Shown: positions 8,046 to 16,751 of the stretch, one piece after another
Numbering within the stretch: the stretch's first letter is position 1
Layout: each line of letters starts with the position of its first letter
Position numbers and translations under genes: made by a program
Notes under the pieces: model-generated
Databases searched by the model: none
Seen by the model: only the letters and a program-made list of their open reading frames with translations
Told to the model about the DNA's origin: nothing
Source: Dysgonomonas sp. UBA5412
Lineage (GTDB): Bacteria > Bacteroidota > Bacteroidia > Bacteroidales > Dysgonomonadaceae
Reading direction: 5' to 3'
Assembly: GCA_002409595.1 (NCBI GenBank)
Contig: DHNQ01000009.1
Coordinates: forward strand, 1 to 64,000
DNA length: 64,000 bases

Positions 8046-9194
8046 ATGAAACGTAATATAGCCATATTAGGCTCAACAGGGTCGATAGGTACACAAGCTT
8101 TAGATGTGATAAGAGAAAATCCTGATCACTTTGATGTCTATGCCCTTACGGCGAATGAAAATGTAGATTTATTGATAAGGCAAGCTAGGGAATTTCTGCC
8201 CGAAGCTGTTGTTATAGCCAATGAAGATAAATATAGTCTATTAAGAGAAGCATTGCATGATCTTCCAATAAAAGTATGGGCAGGCAGCGAATCCATAGCT
8301 CAGGTGGTTCAGAGTGAACCGATAAATATGGTGCTTACGGCTATGGTTGGTTATTCTGGACTGAAACCTACGATTAATGCAATAAAAGCCGGTAAGGCTA
8401 TTGCTCTTGCAAATAAAGAAACCCTTGTCGTGGCAGGAGAGCTTATAACTCAATTGGCAGTAGATTACAAAGTGCCTATTTTGCCGGTCGATTCAGAACA
8501 TTCTGCCATATTCCAATGTTTGAATGGAGAGTGTTCTCCTATCGAAAAAATATTGCTTACTGCATCGGGAGGTCCATTCAGAGGTTATACATTGGAGCAA
8601 TTAGAAAAAGTCACAAAAACAGAGGCTTTAAAACATCCTAACTGGAGTATGGGAGCAAAGGTGACTATTGATTCAGCATCTTTGATGAACAAAGGGTTGG
8701 AAATGATAGAAGCCAAATGGCTTTTTGATGTTACGCCGGATCAGATAGAAGTTGTTGTGCATCCACAATCCATTATTCACTCAATGGTTCAGTTTGAGGA
8801 TTCCTCAATAATCGCACAACTTGGATTGCCGGATATGCACTTGCCAATACAATATGCATTGTCTTATCCCAAGAGATTGAAATCAAATATGGAGCGGCTC
8901 GATTTTTTCAAATTGCAGACTATGACATTCGAGAAGCCGGATACAACCCTATTTAGGAATTTAGCTTTTGCTTTTGAGGCCGCACGGGTTAAAGGTAATA
9001 TGGCTTGTATTATGAATGCTGCAAACGAAATGGCTGTCGCAGCCTTCTTGGAAGATAAGGTCGGTTTTTTGGAAATGAGTGATATTATAGAAAAAACAAT
9101 GAGTAAAGCGAGCTTTATAGCTACTCCGTCTTACGAAGATTATGTACAGACTGATACGGAAGCCAGATATATAGCGCATGAATTTATAAAATAA
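8046..9194 (+). CDS. dxr: 1-deoxy-D-xylulose 5-phosphate reductoisomerase
   Basis: NADPH-dependent conversion of DXP to 2-C-methyl-D-erythritol 4-phosphate, the committed step of the MEP isoprenoid pathway. The N-terminal Rossmann motif ILGSTGSIGTQALDVI is present. The catalytic-domain segments LPVDSEHSAIFQCL, TASGGPFRGY and LMNKGLEMIEAKWLF are intact. I chose the ATG at 8046 (MKRNIAILGS), which matches family N-termini, over a TTG at 8037. About 382 residues is normal. The rseP gene follows after 15 bases, a conserved neighbour pair in many bacteria. Confidence 0.97.
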   Translation: MKRNIAILGSTGSIGTQALDVIRENPDHFDVYALTANENVDLLIRQAREFLPEAVVIANEDKYSLLREALHDLPIKVWAGSESIAQVVQSEPINMVLTAMVGYSGLKPTINAIKAGKAIALANKETLVVAGELITQLAVDYKVPILPVDSEHSAIFQCLNGECSPIEKILLTASGGPFRGYTLEQLEKVTKTEALKHPNWSMGAKVTIDSASLMNKGLEMIEAKWLFDVTPDQIEVVVHPQSIIHSMVQFEDSSIIAQLGLPDMHLPIQYALSYPKRLKSNMERLDFFKLQTMTFEKPDTTLFRNLAFAFEAARVKGNMACIMNAANEMAVAAFLEDKVGFLEMSDIIEKTMSKASFIATPSYEDYVQTDTEARYIAHEFIK

Positions 9195-9209
9195 CATTTA
9201 AAATTTTTA

Positions 9210-10577
9210 ATGGAAACAATCTTAATTAAAGCGCTGCAATTAATTTTAAGCTTATCTATATTAGTTATTATTCACGAATTCGGGCATTTCTTATTTGCTC
9301 GGATTTTTAAGATAAGAGTTGAGAAATTCTATCTTTTTTTCAATCCGGGATTTTCCCTTTTCAAGTTTAAACCCAAAAATAGTGAAACCGAGTACGGTAT
9401 AGGGTGGTTACCTCTGGGAGGATATGTCAAAATTTCGGGGATGATAGATGAATCTATGGATAAAGAGCAAATGGCTCAACCTCCTAAATCTTGGGAATTT
9501 CGTTCAAAACCGGCATGGCAACGCCTTTTGGTAATGGTTGGAGGAGTTTTGTTTAATTTTATTCTTGCCATAATCATCTTTGCCATGATGCTCTTTACAT
9601 GGGGTGATACGTATCTGCCTCTTAAGAATGTAAAAGATGGGATGACTTTTTCTGAAACTGTAAAGCGAAACGGTGGTTTCCAAGATAAAGATATACTTAT
9701 TAGTGCTGATGGTGAAGAATTAGTACAAGGTCGGGGGATCTTGGATATGAATACTTTTATGCATTTTATTGATGCCAAAACGGTAACAATAAAACGCAAC
9801 GGTAAGCAAATGGATCTTACTTTGCCTCCTGCTTTTGCCGATAGTGTAATTGCATCTAAGCAAGTAGCCTATAATTATTGGGTCTCTCCTGTTATAGATA
9901 GCGTTGTTAAAGATAGTGAAGCCGAACGGATTGGGCTGTTAAGTGGTGATAGTATTGCTGCATTAGACTCAGTAGCTGTCAGTTCTTTCTTTGCAATGCA
10001 AAAGGCTGTATCTAATATAAGTAAGGATCTCGAAAATAGCGAAAAACATAGTCTTGCGATAACTTTCTATCGAGATGGAGAACCACATACAGTAACTGCT
10101 GCGGTAGATACATCCGGTGTCATTGGCATAACGTCTGCCACAAAGATGGCTTCTGTATTTTCGAAAGAAAATATGGAAACTAGAGAATATGGTTTCTTCG
10201 AATCTTTTCCTGCCGGGATAAATAATGGTGTCGCTACGCTGAAAGGATATGTTGCACAAATGCGTTTTGTATTTTCTAAAGAAGGAGTCAAAAATCTCAG
10301 TGGGTTTGCCGGAATTGGAAATCTGTTTCCTGCTCAATGGAACTGGTATGGATTTTGGTCTATGACGGCATTTCTATCTATTGTACTAGCTTTTATGAAT
10401 ATATTGCCTATACCTGCTCTCGATGGCGGGCATATAATGTTCTTGTTGTATGAGGTGATAACGAAACGACAACCAAATGAGAAATTTATGGAATATGCTC
10501 AGATGGGCGGTATGATATTCTTGTTGCTCTTGTTATTAGTAGCCAATGGAAATGATATATTAAGAATGTTTTTTTGA
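9210..10577 (+). CDS. rseP: RIP zinc metalloprotease RseP (site-2 protease family)
   Basis: Inner-membrane intramembrane protease that cuts anti-sigma factors and remnant signal peptides. The zinc site HEFGH (residues 22-26) lies in the first membrane helix, and the second ligand motif ALDGGH (Asp405) is in a late helix. Between them are at least one PDZ-like region (about 130-310) and a further membrane segment, GGVLFNFILAIIIFAMMLF. 455 residues fits the family. It is probably co-transcribed with dxr and metF, which starts 6 bases after its stop. Confidence 0.96.
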   Translation: METILIKALQLILSLSILVIIHEFGHFLFARIFKIRVEKFYLFFNPGFSLFKFKPKNSETEYGIGWLPLGGYVKISGMIDESMDKEQMAQPPKSWEFRSKPAWQRLLVMVGGVLFNFILAIIIFAMMLFTWGDTYLPLKNVKDGMTFSETVKRNGGFQDKDILISADGEELVQGRGILDMNTFMHFIDAKTVTIKRNGKQMDLTLPPAFADSVIASKQVAYNYWVSPVIDSVVKDSEAERIGLLSGDSIAALDSVAVSSFFAMQKAVSNISKDLENSEKHSLAITFYRDGEPHTVTAAVDTSGVIGITSATKMASVFSKENMETREYGFFESFPAGINNGVATLKGYVAQMRFVFSKEGVKNLSGFAGIGNLFPAQWNWYGFWSMTAFLSIVLAFMNILPIPALDGGHIMFLLYEVITKRQPNEKFMEYAQMGGMIFLLLLLLVANGNDILRMFF

Positions 10578-10583
10578 TAGAGT

Positions 10584-11534
10584 ATGACAGTTACTGAATT
10601 AATAAATAAAAATAATAAAACTGCTTTTTCATTCGAGATATTACCTCCTTTGAAAGGAAATAATATCGAAAAAGTATATAGTATAATTGATAAACTGATA
10701 GAATTTGATCCTCAGTATATTAACATAACAACACATCATAGCGAATATCTGGATCAGGAAATGTCTGATGGTACAGTCAAACGGATCAATATTCGTAAAC
10801 GTCCGGGTTCGGTTGCCATTGCTGCATCTATTCAGCATAAATATAATGTGACTGCTATTCCGCATATGATTTGTAAAGGTTTTTCGCAAGAAGAAACTGA
10901 GTATGCTCTCATTGATTTAAACTTTCTACATGTCCATAACCTTTTATTATTGCAAGGTGATAGTAAACGGCTAGCACCGGAGCAAGTTTATCCTAATCGG
11001 AATGAGTATGCTATGGATTTACAAAATCAGGTGAACAACTTCAATGAAGGTATTGCAATAGATGGCACTCGATTTGAAAAAAATAGCACTCCTTTTTCTT
11101 ATGGAATGGCATGTTATCCCGAGATACACGAAGATGCTCCAGATTTGGAGTCGGATATCTATTATATGAAGAAGAAAGAAGAAAACGGTGCTGAATATTT
11201 TGTTACTCAGATGTTTTTTGACAATCAAAAGTATTTTTCATTCGTAGATCGGTGCCGACAAGAAGGAATAACCAAACCGATCATTCCCGGAGTAAAGCCG
11301 ATTGTGTTGAAAAATCAATTAGAAGTTTTACCTAAAATATTTCGTTCCAGTATCCCTGAAGAATTAGCTTCTGAACTCCGCAATTGCAAAAATGATGATG
11401 ATGCTAAGGTTGTCGGAGTAGAATGGGGTATAAAACAATGTAAAGAACTTATTTCGCATGGTGTTCCTAGTATTCACTTTTATAGCCTGATGGCTACGGA
11501 AAGTGTAAGAAGAATAGCAAAAGAAATTTATTAA
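10584..11534 (+). CDS. metF: 5,10-methylenetetrahydrofolate reductase
   Basis: FAD-dependent reduction of 5,10-methylene-THF to 5-methyl-THF, supplying the methyl group for methionine synthesis. The TIM-barrel sequence shows FSFEILPPLKG at the N-terminus (Glu in the active-site FEI/V-PP motif), YINITTHHSE, the LLLLQGDS segment, and the FFDNQKYFSFVDRCR helix typical of MetF. 316 residues is normal. It starts 6 bases after rseP, so it is in the same transcript. No SAM riboswitch is visible upstream. Confidence 0.96.
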   Translation: MTVTELINKNNKTAFSFEILPPLKGNNIEKVYSIIDKLIEFDPQYINITTHHSEYLDQEMSDGTVKRINIRKRPGSVAIAASIQHKYNVTAIPHMICKGFSQEETEYALIDLNFLHVHNLLLLQGDSKRLAPEQVYPNRNEYAMDLQNQVNNFNEGIAIDGTRFEKNSTPFSYGMACYPEIHEDAPDLESDIYYMKKKEENGAEYFVTQMFFDNQKYFSFVDRCRQEGITKPIIPGVKPIVLKNQLEVLPKIFRSSIPEELASELRNCKNDDDAKVVGVEWGIKQCKELISHGVPSIHFYSLMATESVRRIAKEIY

Positions 11535-11556
11535 TATTATAAAAACAGATAATAGT

Positions 11557-12681
11557 TTGTTATTTAAAGATATTATAGGGCAAGAAGAAGTAAAGGAGCG
11601 TCTGATCAATTCTACTAAAAAAGGAATTGTACCGCATGCACAACTTTTCTGTGGTCCGGAAGGAGTGGGCAAACTCCCTTTGGCAATTGCTTATGCCCAA
11701 TATCTAAATTGCGAAAATCCGTCAGATACTGATTCTTGTGGCAAGTGCCCCTCTTGTGTGAAATACAATCATTTGGCACATCCCGATTTACACTTCGTTT
11801 TTCCGATAGTAAAAAAAACTGCTAAGAAGAAAGAAATATGCGATGATTATATCACCGAGTGGAGGGAGAGGATTAAACAAAATAGTTACTTTAGCCTTAC
11901 TCAGTGGCTCGATTTTATTGGAGCAGAAAATTCTCAGGGCTTAATATATGCAAAAGAAAGCGAAGAGATAATTCGTAAGCTAAGCCTTAGAATATATGAG
12001 GCTAAGTATAAAATAATGATTATCTGGTTGCCCGAAAAAATGCACGAATCGTGTGCTAATAAGCTATTGAAAATAATTGAGGAGCCTACGGATAATACTA
12101 TTTTCCTTTTGGTTTCGGACACTCCCGATAATATAATTACGACGATACAGTCTCGATGCCAGCGTATAAATATACATGGTGTATCTGAAAAAGATATAAC
12201 AGAAGCTCTCGAATCAATATACAATATTACGCCGACCGATGCAGCGAGTGTGGCACATCTGTCCAAAGGAAGTTATTTGAAGGCATTGGAAACAATCAGC
12301 CTGAATGAAGAACATAAATTCTTTTTTAATCTCTTTGTACAAATGATGCGTGCATCTTATGCTCGTAACATAAAAGAGATAAAGGCAATTGGCAACGAAA
12401 TAGCCGGCGTGGGGCGGGAGAACCAAAAGAGTTTTTTGATATATAGTCAACGGATGATTAGAGAATATTTCGTAAGCAATCTAAATCAAGCTGAGATGAT
12501 TTATTTGGCACAAGATGAATCGTCATTCGGTACTCGGTTTGCACCCTTTATTAACGAACGGAATATTGTCGGATTTATGGATGAACTGGCTCTTGCCGAA
12601 AGACATATTGAACAGAACGTTAATGCAAAGATGGTCTTTTTTGATCTTTGTCTCAAAATAACAATGCTTATAAAACAATGA
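11557..12681 (+). CDS. holB: DNA polymerase III delta-prime subunit
   Basis: Clamp-loader subunit that helps load the beta sliding clamp. The AAA+ N-terminus has FKDIIGQEEVKERL, a Walker-A-like GPEGVGKLPLA in which Thr/Ser after the lysine is replaced by Leu (family members often do not bind ATP), a four-cysteine zinc module (CENP..CGKCPSC, about residues 51-67) and SRCQR in sensor 1. The start appears to be TTG at 11557, since no ATG lies in a suitable place and family proteins begin at this FKDIIGQ stretch. 374 residues is normal. It lies 22 bases after metF. Confidence 0.9.
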   Translation: MLFKDIIGQEEVKERLINSTKKGIVPHAQLFCGPEGVGKLPLAIAYAQYLNCENPSDTDSCGKCPSCVKYNHLAHPDLHFVFPIVKKTAKKKEICDDYITEWRERIKQNSYFSLTQWLDFIGAENSQGLIYAKESEEIIRKLSLRIYEAKYKIMIIWLPEKMHESCANKLLKIIEEPTDNTIFLLVSDTPDNIITTIQSRCQRINIHGVSEKDITEALESIYNITPTDAASVAHLSKGSYLKALETISLNEEHKFFFNLFVQMMRASYARNIKEIKAIGNEIAGVGRENQKSFLIYSQRMIREYFVSNLNQAEMIYLAQDESSFGTRFAPFINERNIVGFMDELALAERHIEQNVNAKMVFFDLCLKITMLIKQ

Positions 12682-12828
12682 TGGATTTTTTCTATCCAAT
12701 TGTGTAATAAGATTAACTTTGATTCATAATTGTAAATACATTGAGACATATCAAACATTTACAATATAATATAAACCCACAAAGCAGATGAAGGAGCTTT
12801 GTTTACATTTAATATTAAATATATAATA

Positions 12829-14427
12829 ATGAAAAGTCAAAATACATATATACCCCAAGATTGCCAAGGCACGTGCAAGACTCCAATAGGTTGTACTTGC
12901 TATAAGGCCAATAATGAAGCATTGGACACAGAGCAGATGCAAGACGCGACGAAAGTTAAAACTTGTGGTTGTGGATCGAATACTGGCGGAGGTTGTTCGT
13001 CAGGTGGAAATTGCTCATGCAAATCAGGTGGAAGTTGTTCTTGTAAATCAGGAGGGGGCTGTTGTTCTAAAAAAGGTGGTTCATGCTGTTCGGGAGCAAA
13101 TAAATTAGAAGTTTATAACTGGCTTCAAGATTTACCGGATGTTTTAGGTGAATCACAAATGGTAGAAGTCCAATTTAAAAATACAAGGAAAGGATATTAT
13201 CTTAACAGTAATAATATTGAAATATATAAAGGTGATATTGTTGCGGTAGAGGCCACTCCGGGACATGACATCGGAGAAGTAACTTTAACCGGTAAATTGG
13301 TGGAGTTGCAGATGATGAAGAATAATTATCGAGGTGAAACCAAACGTATATATCGTATTGCCAAGCAAAGCGATATTGAGAAATGGAATGAAGCAAGAGC
13401 TAAAGAGCATAAAACAATGCTTCGCGCTAGAGAGATTGCCGAAGAGCTTAATTTAGCAATGAAGATAAGTGATGTTGAATTTCAAGGAGATGGTAATAAA
13501 GCCATTTTTTACTATATTGCTGACGAACGCGTCGATTTTCGTCAACTGATCAAAGTATATGCTTCTGAGTTTAGAGTTAAGATAGAAATGAAGCAAATCG
13601 GAGCACGTCAGGAAGCAGGACGTGTTGGAGGTATTGGTCCTTGTGGACGAGAACTGTGCTGTTCAAGTTCTATGTCCAATTTTATTTCAGTATCTACTTC
13701 TGCCGCACGTTTGCAAGATATACCTTTAAATCCTCAAAAATTAGCAGGTCAGTGCGGCAAATTAAAATGCTGTCTCAATTTCGAAGTGGATACCTATGTA
13801 GAGGCTCAACGCAAGTTGCCATCACGAGAGGTTATTTTGGAAACAAAAGATTCGTCTTATTATCATTTTAAGACAGATATTCTGTCGGGTATAATGACTT
13901 ATTCTACTGATAAACATTTTGCTGCCAATTTAATATCCTTGCCTAAGGATCGGGTTTTTGAAGTGATTAAGATGAATAAACGTGGAGATAGACCTTTGCA
14001 TCTTGTTAATGAAGAACAAGAACAGAGTGAAAAAACTGTTTCTCACGATATCTTGCAAGAGAATATCAGTCGTTTTGATAATAGTGGGAATAATCGGAAT
14101 AACAGAAAGAAGAAGTTTACAAAGAATAAGCCGGAAAATAATTCACCAAAAGATAATAAGACTCAAGGGAATAATAGTCCTGGTCCGAAGTCTGAAAATG
14201 GAGGAAAGCAATCCGGGAATGGTAGTAAGCAACTCAATTTGAAACCAAATAATAATCAAACTTCAAATTCTAGCCAGAATCAATCTCAACCTCCAAGTCC
14301 AAACAAAGGACAAGAAAAAAAAGCGCAAGGTCAAGGCAGAGGGAATAATCCTAGAAATAATAGAAATAATAAGAATCGGAATAATAATAAAGATGGAAAA
14401 TCTGATCAGAAGAAATCGGAAGAATAA
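12829..14427 (+). CDS. PSP1/YaaT-family protein with cysteine-rich N-terminus and Asn-rich tail
   Basis: The central PSP1 domain (about residues 100-330) has the family cysteines in GPCGRELCC and GQCGKLKCCLNFE. The Bacillus relative RicT/YaaT belongs to a complex controlling RNA maturation and phosphorelay; the Bacteroidetes role is unknown. I chose the ATG at 12829 over a TTG ten codons upstream. The first 90 residues hold 15 Cys, largely in repeats of the form CSCKSGG, suggesting metal binding. The last 130 residues are low-complexity, rich in Asn, Lys and Gln. It follows holB and overlaps gldH by 35 bases, an arrangement known in Bacteroidetes. Confidence 0.87.
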   Translation: MKSQNTYIPQDCQGTCKTPIGCTCYKANNEALDTEQMQDATKVKTCGCGSNTGGGCSSGGNCSCKSGGSCSCKSGGGCCSKKGGSCCSGANKLEVYNWLQDLPDVLGESQMVEVQFKNTRKGYYLNSNNIEIYKGDIVAVEATPGHDIGEVTLTGKLVELQMMKNNYRGETKRIYRIAKQSDIEKWNEARAKEHKTMLRAREIAEELNLAMKISDVEFQGDGNKAIFYYIADERVDFRQLIKVYASEFRVKIEMKQIGARQEAGRVGGIGPCGRELCCSSSMSNFISVSTSAARLQDIPLNPQKLAGQCGKLKCCLNFEVDTYVEAQRKLPSREVILETKDSSYYHFKTDILSGIMTYSTDKHFAANLISLPKDRVFEVIKMNKRGDRPLHLVNEEQEQSEKTVSHDILQENISRFDNSGNNRNNRKKKFTKNKPENNSPKDNKTQGNNSPGPKSENGGKQSGNGSKQLNLKPNNNQTSNSSQNQSQPPSPNKGQEKKAQGQGRGNNPRNNRNNKNRNNNKDGKSDQKKSEE

Positions 14428-14893
14428 AGTCTTGATTACTATCTGTACTATTCTTTTCTTTGTTGCCACTTCGTGTAATAAAAGAGGAGACGTGTATTCT
14501 CATTTCTATGAGTTGAAAGATGCTCAATGGTCTCAGAACGATACTTTGTATTTCCAAATAGATTCAACCTTGTTCAGCCTCAATAAGGCTTATGAGCTAA
14601 GTTTGGAAATAACTAACAATGTAAGTTATTCCTATCAGAATATTTGGCTTTTTATCGAATCAGACTTAACAAGTGATTCTGGTTTCGTTAAAATAGAAAA
14701 AGAATTTCTTTTGGCTGATGAGTTTGGTAAATGGCAAGGCTCCGGTTTTGGAACATTATATCAGATTTCTTTCCCTTTAGGAGAGATTCGTTTTCCTGCA
14801 AAACGCAATTATAATATAAGAATGATACAAGGAATGCGAGATGAGAATCTTAAAGGGATAGAAAAGATTGGGATTCAAATATCTGAAAAATAG
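14393..14893 (+). CDS. gldH: gliding motility lipoprotein GldH family
   Basis: 166 residues with a basic N-terminus, a hydrophobic stretch and a lipobox ending VATSC (about residue 28), so it is a lipoprotein. The mature part carries YSHFYELKDAQWSQNDTLYF and a late segment IRMIQGMRDENLKGIEKIGI typical of GldH. In Flavobacterium GldH is needed for gliding; in Bacteroidales without gliding it persists with unclear function. The start overlaps the last 35 bases of the PSP1 gene, implying translational coupling. Confidence 0.85.
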   Translation: MENLIRRNRKNKVLITICTILFFVATSCNKRGDVYSHFYELKDAQWSQNDTLYFQIDSTLFSLNKAYELSLEITNNVSYSYQNIWLFIESDLTSDSGFVKIEKEFLLADEFGKWQGSGFGTLYQISFPLGEIRFPAKRNYNIRMIQGMRDENLKGIEKIGIQISEK

Positions 14894-14959
14894 AAAGTTT
14901 ATTGTATATGCAATGACATATAGTCGTTCCGAATGGTTTGAGCTTTGAAAATCTCATTA

Positions 14960-15352
14960 TTACTTTTTAAGTTTAACATGTAGCGGTATGGTGAAATACA
15001 CATTGACTTTTTTGCCTTTGTGTTTACCGGGAATCCAACGTGGCATACGTTTTATTATACTTGTTAGCGAATCGGTCAGAATTGTAGACTCATATTGAGG
15101 TCGTGTGGGTTGTATATCTTTGATCTCTCCTGTTTTTGTTATGACAAAACGTATATTTGTTTGAGAATTATACATTAATTTATCTTCTGGAATATCAGGA
15201 TAATTGAGATTGTCAATAATAAATTTATATAATTCAGCCTCTCCGCCCGGAAATGACGGCATTTGTTCGACAACTGTATAAACTTTTTCTTGATCCTGTG
15301 CAAAGCAACTACAATTTATTGTTAAAACAAGGCATAGAAAGAAGTTTCTCAT
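14960..15352 (-). CDS. secreted TonB C-terminal-domain protein
   Basis: 130 residues with a signal peptide (cleavage near SCFAQ) and one TonB-C domain. The domain is recognisable from MPSFPGGEAELYKFI, NIRFVITKTGEIKDI and MPRWIPGKHKGKKVNVYFTIPL. Unlike a true energy transducer it lacks the N-terminal ExbB/D-coupling helix and Pro-rich linker, so it is a free periplasmic domain. Such short proteins are common in Bacteroidales; their function is not established. It lies downstream of gapA, separated by a strong terminator, and seems to be its own unit. Confidence 0.82.
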   Translation of the reverse strand: MRNFFLCLVLTINCSCFAQDQEKVYTVVEQMPSFPGGEAELYKFIIDNLNYPDIPEDKLMYNSQTNIRFVITKTGEIKDIQPTRPQYESTILTDSLTSIIKRMPRWIPGKHKGKKVNVYFTIPLHVKLKK

Positions 15353-15403
15353 GTGTAGTAGTTTTATGAATAAATATTACAAATATCAGACAAGATAATA
15401 AAT

Positions 15404-15437
15404 AAAAAAAGAGTTGCTTTTTTAGCAACTCTTTTTT
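15404..15437 (-). terminator. intrinsic terminator of gapA
   Basis: GAGTTGC (15411-15417) and GCAACTC (15425-15431) are extended by A and T runs on both sides. On the minus strand a U-run follows the stem. It lies 19 bases past the gapA stop. Confidence 0.88.
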
Positions 15438-15455
15438 ATATAGATAAATTTATTA

Positions 15456-16460
15456 TTATCCGTTAACTTTAGCCATTGCAGCAATAAGGTCAAGACATTT
15501 GTTAGAATATCCCCACTCGTTGTCATACCAGCTAACTACTTTTACGAAAGTTGGGCTAAGTTGGATACCAGCTTTAGCATCGAAGATAGAAGTACGAGCA
15601 TCTCCTAAGAAATCAGAAGAAACTACTTCTTCGTCTGTATATCCTAGCACGCCTTTCAATTCTCCTTCAGAAGCAGCTTTCATAGCAGCACAGATGTCAG
15701 CATAAGAAGTTTCTTTAGCAAGACGAGCTGTAAGGTCTACTACAGATACATCTAGAGTTGGTACACGGAAAGCCATACCTGTTAATTTACCATTAAGTTC
15801 AGGGATAACTTTACCTACAGCTTTAGCAGCACCGGTAGAAGAAGGAATAATGTTGCCGGCAGCAGCACGTCCACCTCTCCAGTCTTTAGCTGAAGGACCA
15901 TCTACTGTTTTTTGAGTAGCAGTAGTAGCATGTACAGTTGTCATTAAAGCTTCAACGATACCGAATTTATCGTTCAATACTTTAGCGATAGGAGCAAGAC
16001 AGTTAGTAGTACAAGATGCGTTAGAAACGAATTGAGTTCCTTTTACATATTTGTCTGTGTTAACTCCGCAAACGAACATAGGGGTGTCGTCTTTTGAAGG
16101 AGCTGACATTACTACATATTTAGCACCTGCATCGATGTGACCTTGAGCTTTACCTTTTTCTAGGAAAAGACCAGTAGATTCTACAACATATTCTGCAGCA
16201 ACTTCGTTCCATTTCAAATCAGCAGGATTTCTTTCAGAAGTTACACGGATAGCGTTTCCGTTTACAACCAATTTACCGTCTTTAACTTCAACTGTTCCGT
16301 CAAATCTACCATGCATAGTATCGTAACGTAGCATGTAAGCCATATATTCAACATCGATTAGGTCATTGATACCTACGATCTGAATATCGTTTCTTTTTTG
16401 TGCAGCACGGAATACCAAACGACCGATGCGTCCAAATCCGTTAATACCTACTTTAATCAT
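15456..16460 (-). CDS. gapA: glyceraldehyde-3-phosphate dehydrogenase, type I
   Basis: NAD-dependent glycolytic enzyme, cytoplasmic tetramer. The Rossmann start KVGINGFGRIGRLVFRAA, the catalytic motif SNASCTTNCLAP (Cys nucleophile near residue 150), the inorganic-phosphate site RGGRAAAGNIIPSSTGAAKAV and the C-terminal SWYDNEWGYSNKCLDL are intact. 334 residues is standard. It is monocistronic, with its own -7 element about 100 bases upstream and a strong terminator after. Confidence 0.99.
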   Translation of the reverse strand: MIKVGINGFGRIGRLVFRAAQKRNDIQIVGINDLIDVEYMAYMLRYDTMHGRFDGTVEVKDGKLVVNGNAIRVTSERNPADLKWNEVAAEYVVESTGLFLEKGKAQGHIDAGAKYVVMSAPSKDDTPMFVCGVNTDKYVKGTQFVSNASCTTNCLAPIAKVLNDKFGIVEALMTTVHATTATQKTVDGPSAKDWRGGRAAAGNIIPSSTGAAKAVGKVIPELNGKLTGMAFRVPTLDVSVVDLTARLAKETSYADICAAMKAASEGELKGVLGYTDEEVVSSDFLGDARTSIFDAKAGIQLSPTFVKVVSWYDNEWGYSNKCLDLIAAMAKVNG

Positions 16461-16562
16461 TTTGTTTTAATTTTTATAGTTATAAAATTGAGTATATCCT
16501 ACTATAAATATGCCCGATGAATTAGGTTTTATGTTATAAAACATTCTTTCTTCAAAGCTGTA

Positions 16563-16570
16563 CAAAAATA
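16563..16570 (-). promoter_or_regulatory. candidate -7 element of gapA
   Basis: The minus strand reads TATTTTTG, a match to TAnnTTTG, 103 bases before the gapA ATG. The upstream -33 region is only T-rich. It implies a leader of about 95 bases, in which I see no clear structure. Confidence 0.45.
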
Positions 16571-16751
16571 ACAAAATTTTTCCGTAAAAAGAATTCTGTT
16601 AGTCATTTTTAATAATGGATTTCAGCTTTTTGCAATGATAATCCTGTTTTTACCTATTTTGTAAACTGGAGTTGTCTATTTGATCTTTTAGACACCTTGA
16701 GATGAAGGTTAGGTTCTTATGTAAAAGGTCTTTAAAGTTATCAATTCTATT

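Noticed and set aside
12799..12828. TTG start ten codons upstream of the PSP1 ATG
   Set aside because: It adds residues unlike the family start; the ATG at 12829 directly precedes the conserved Cys-rich head.
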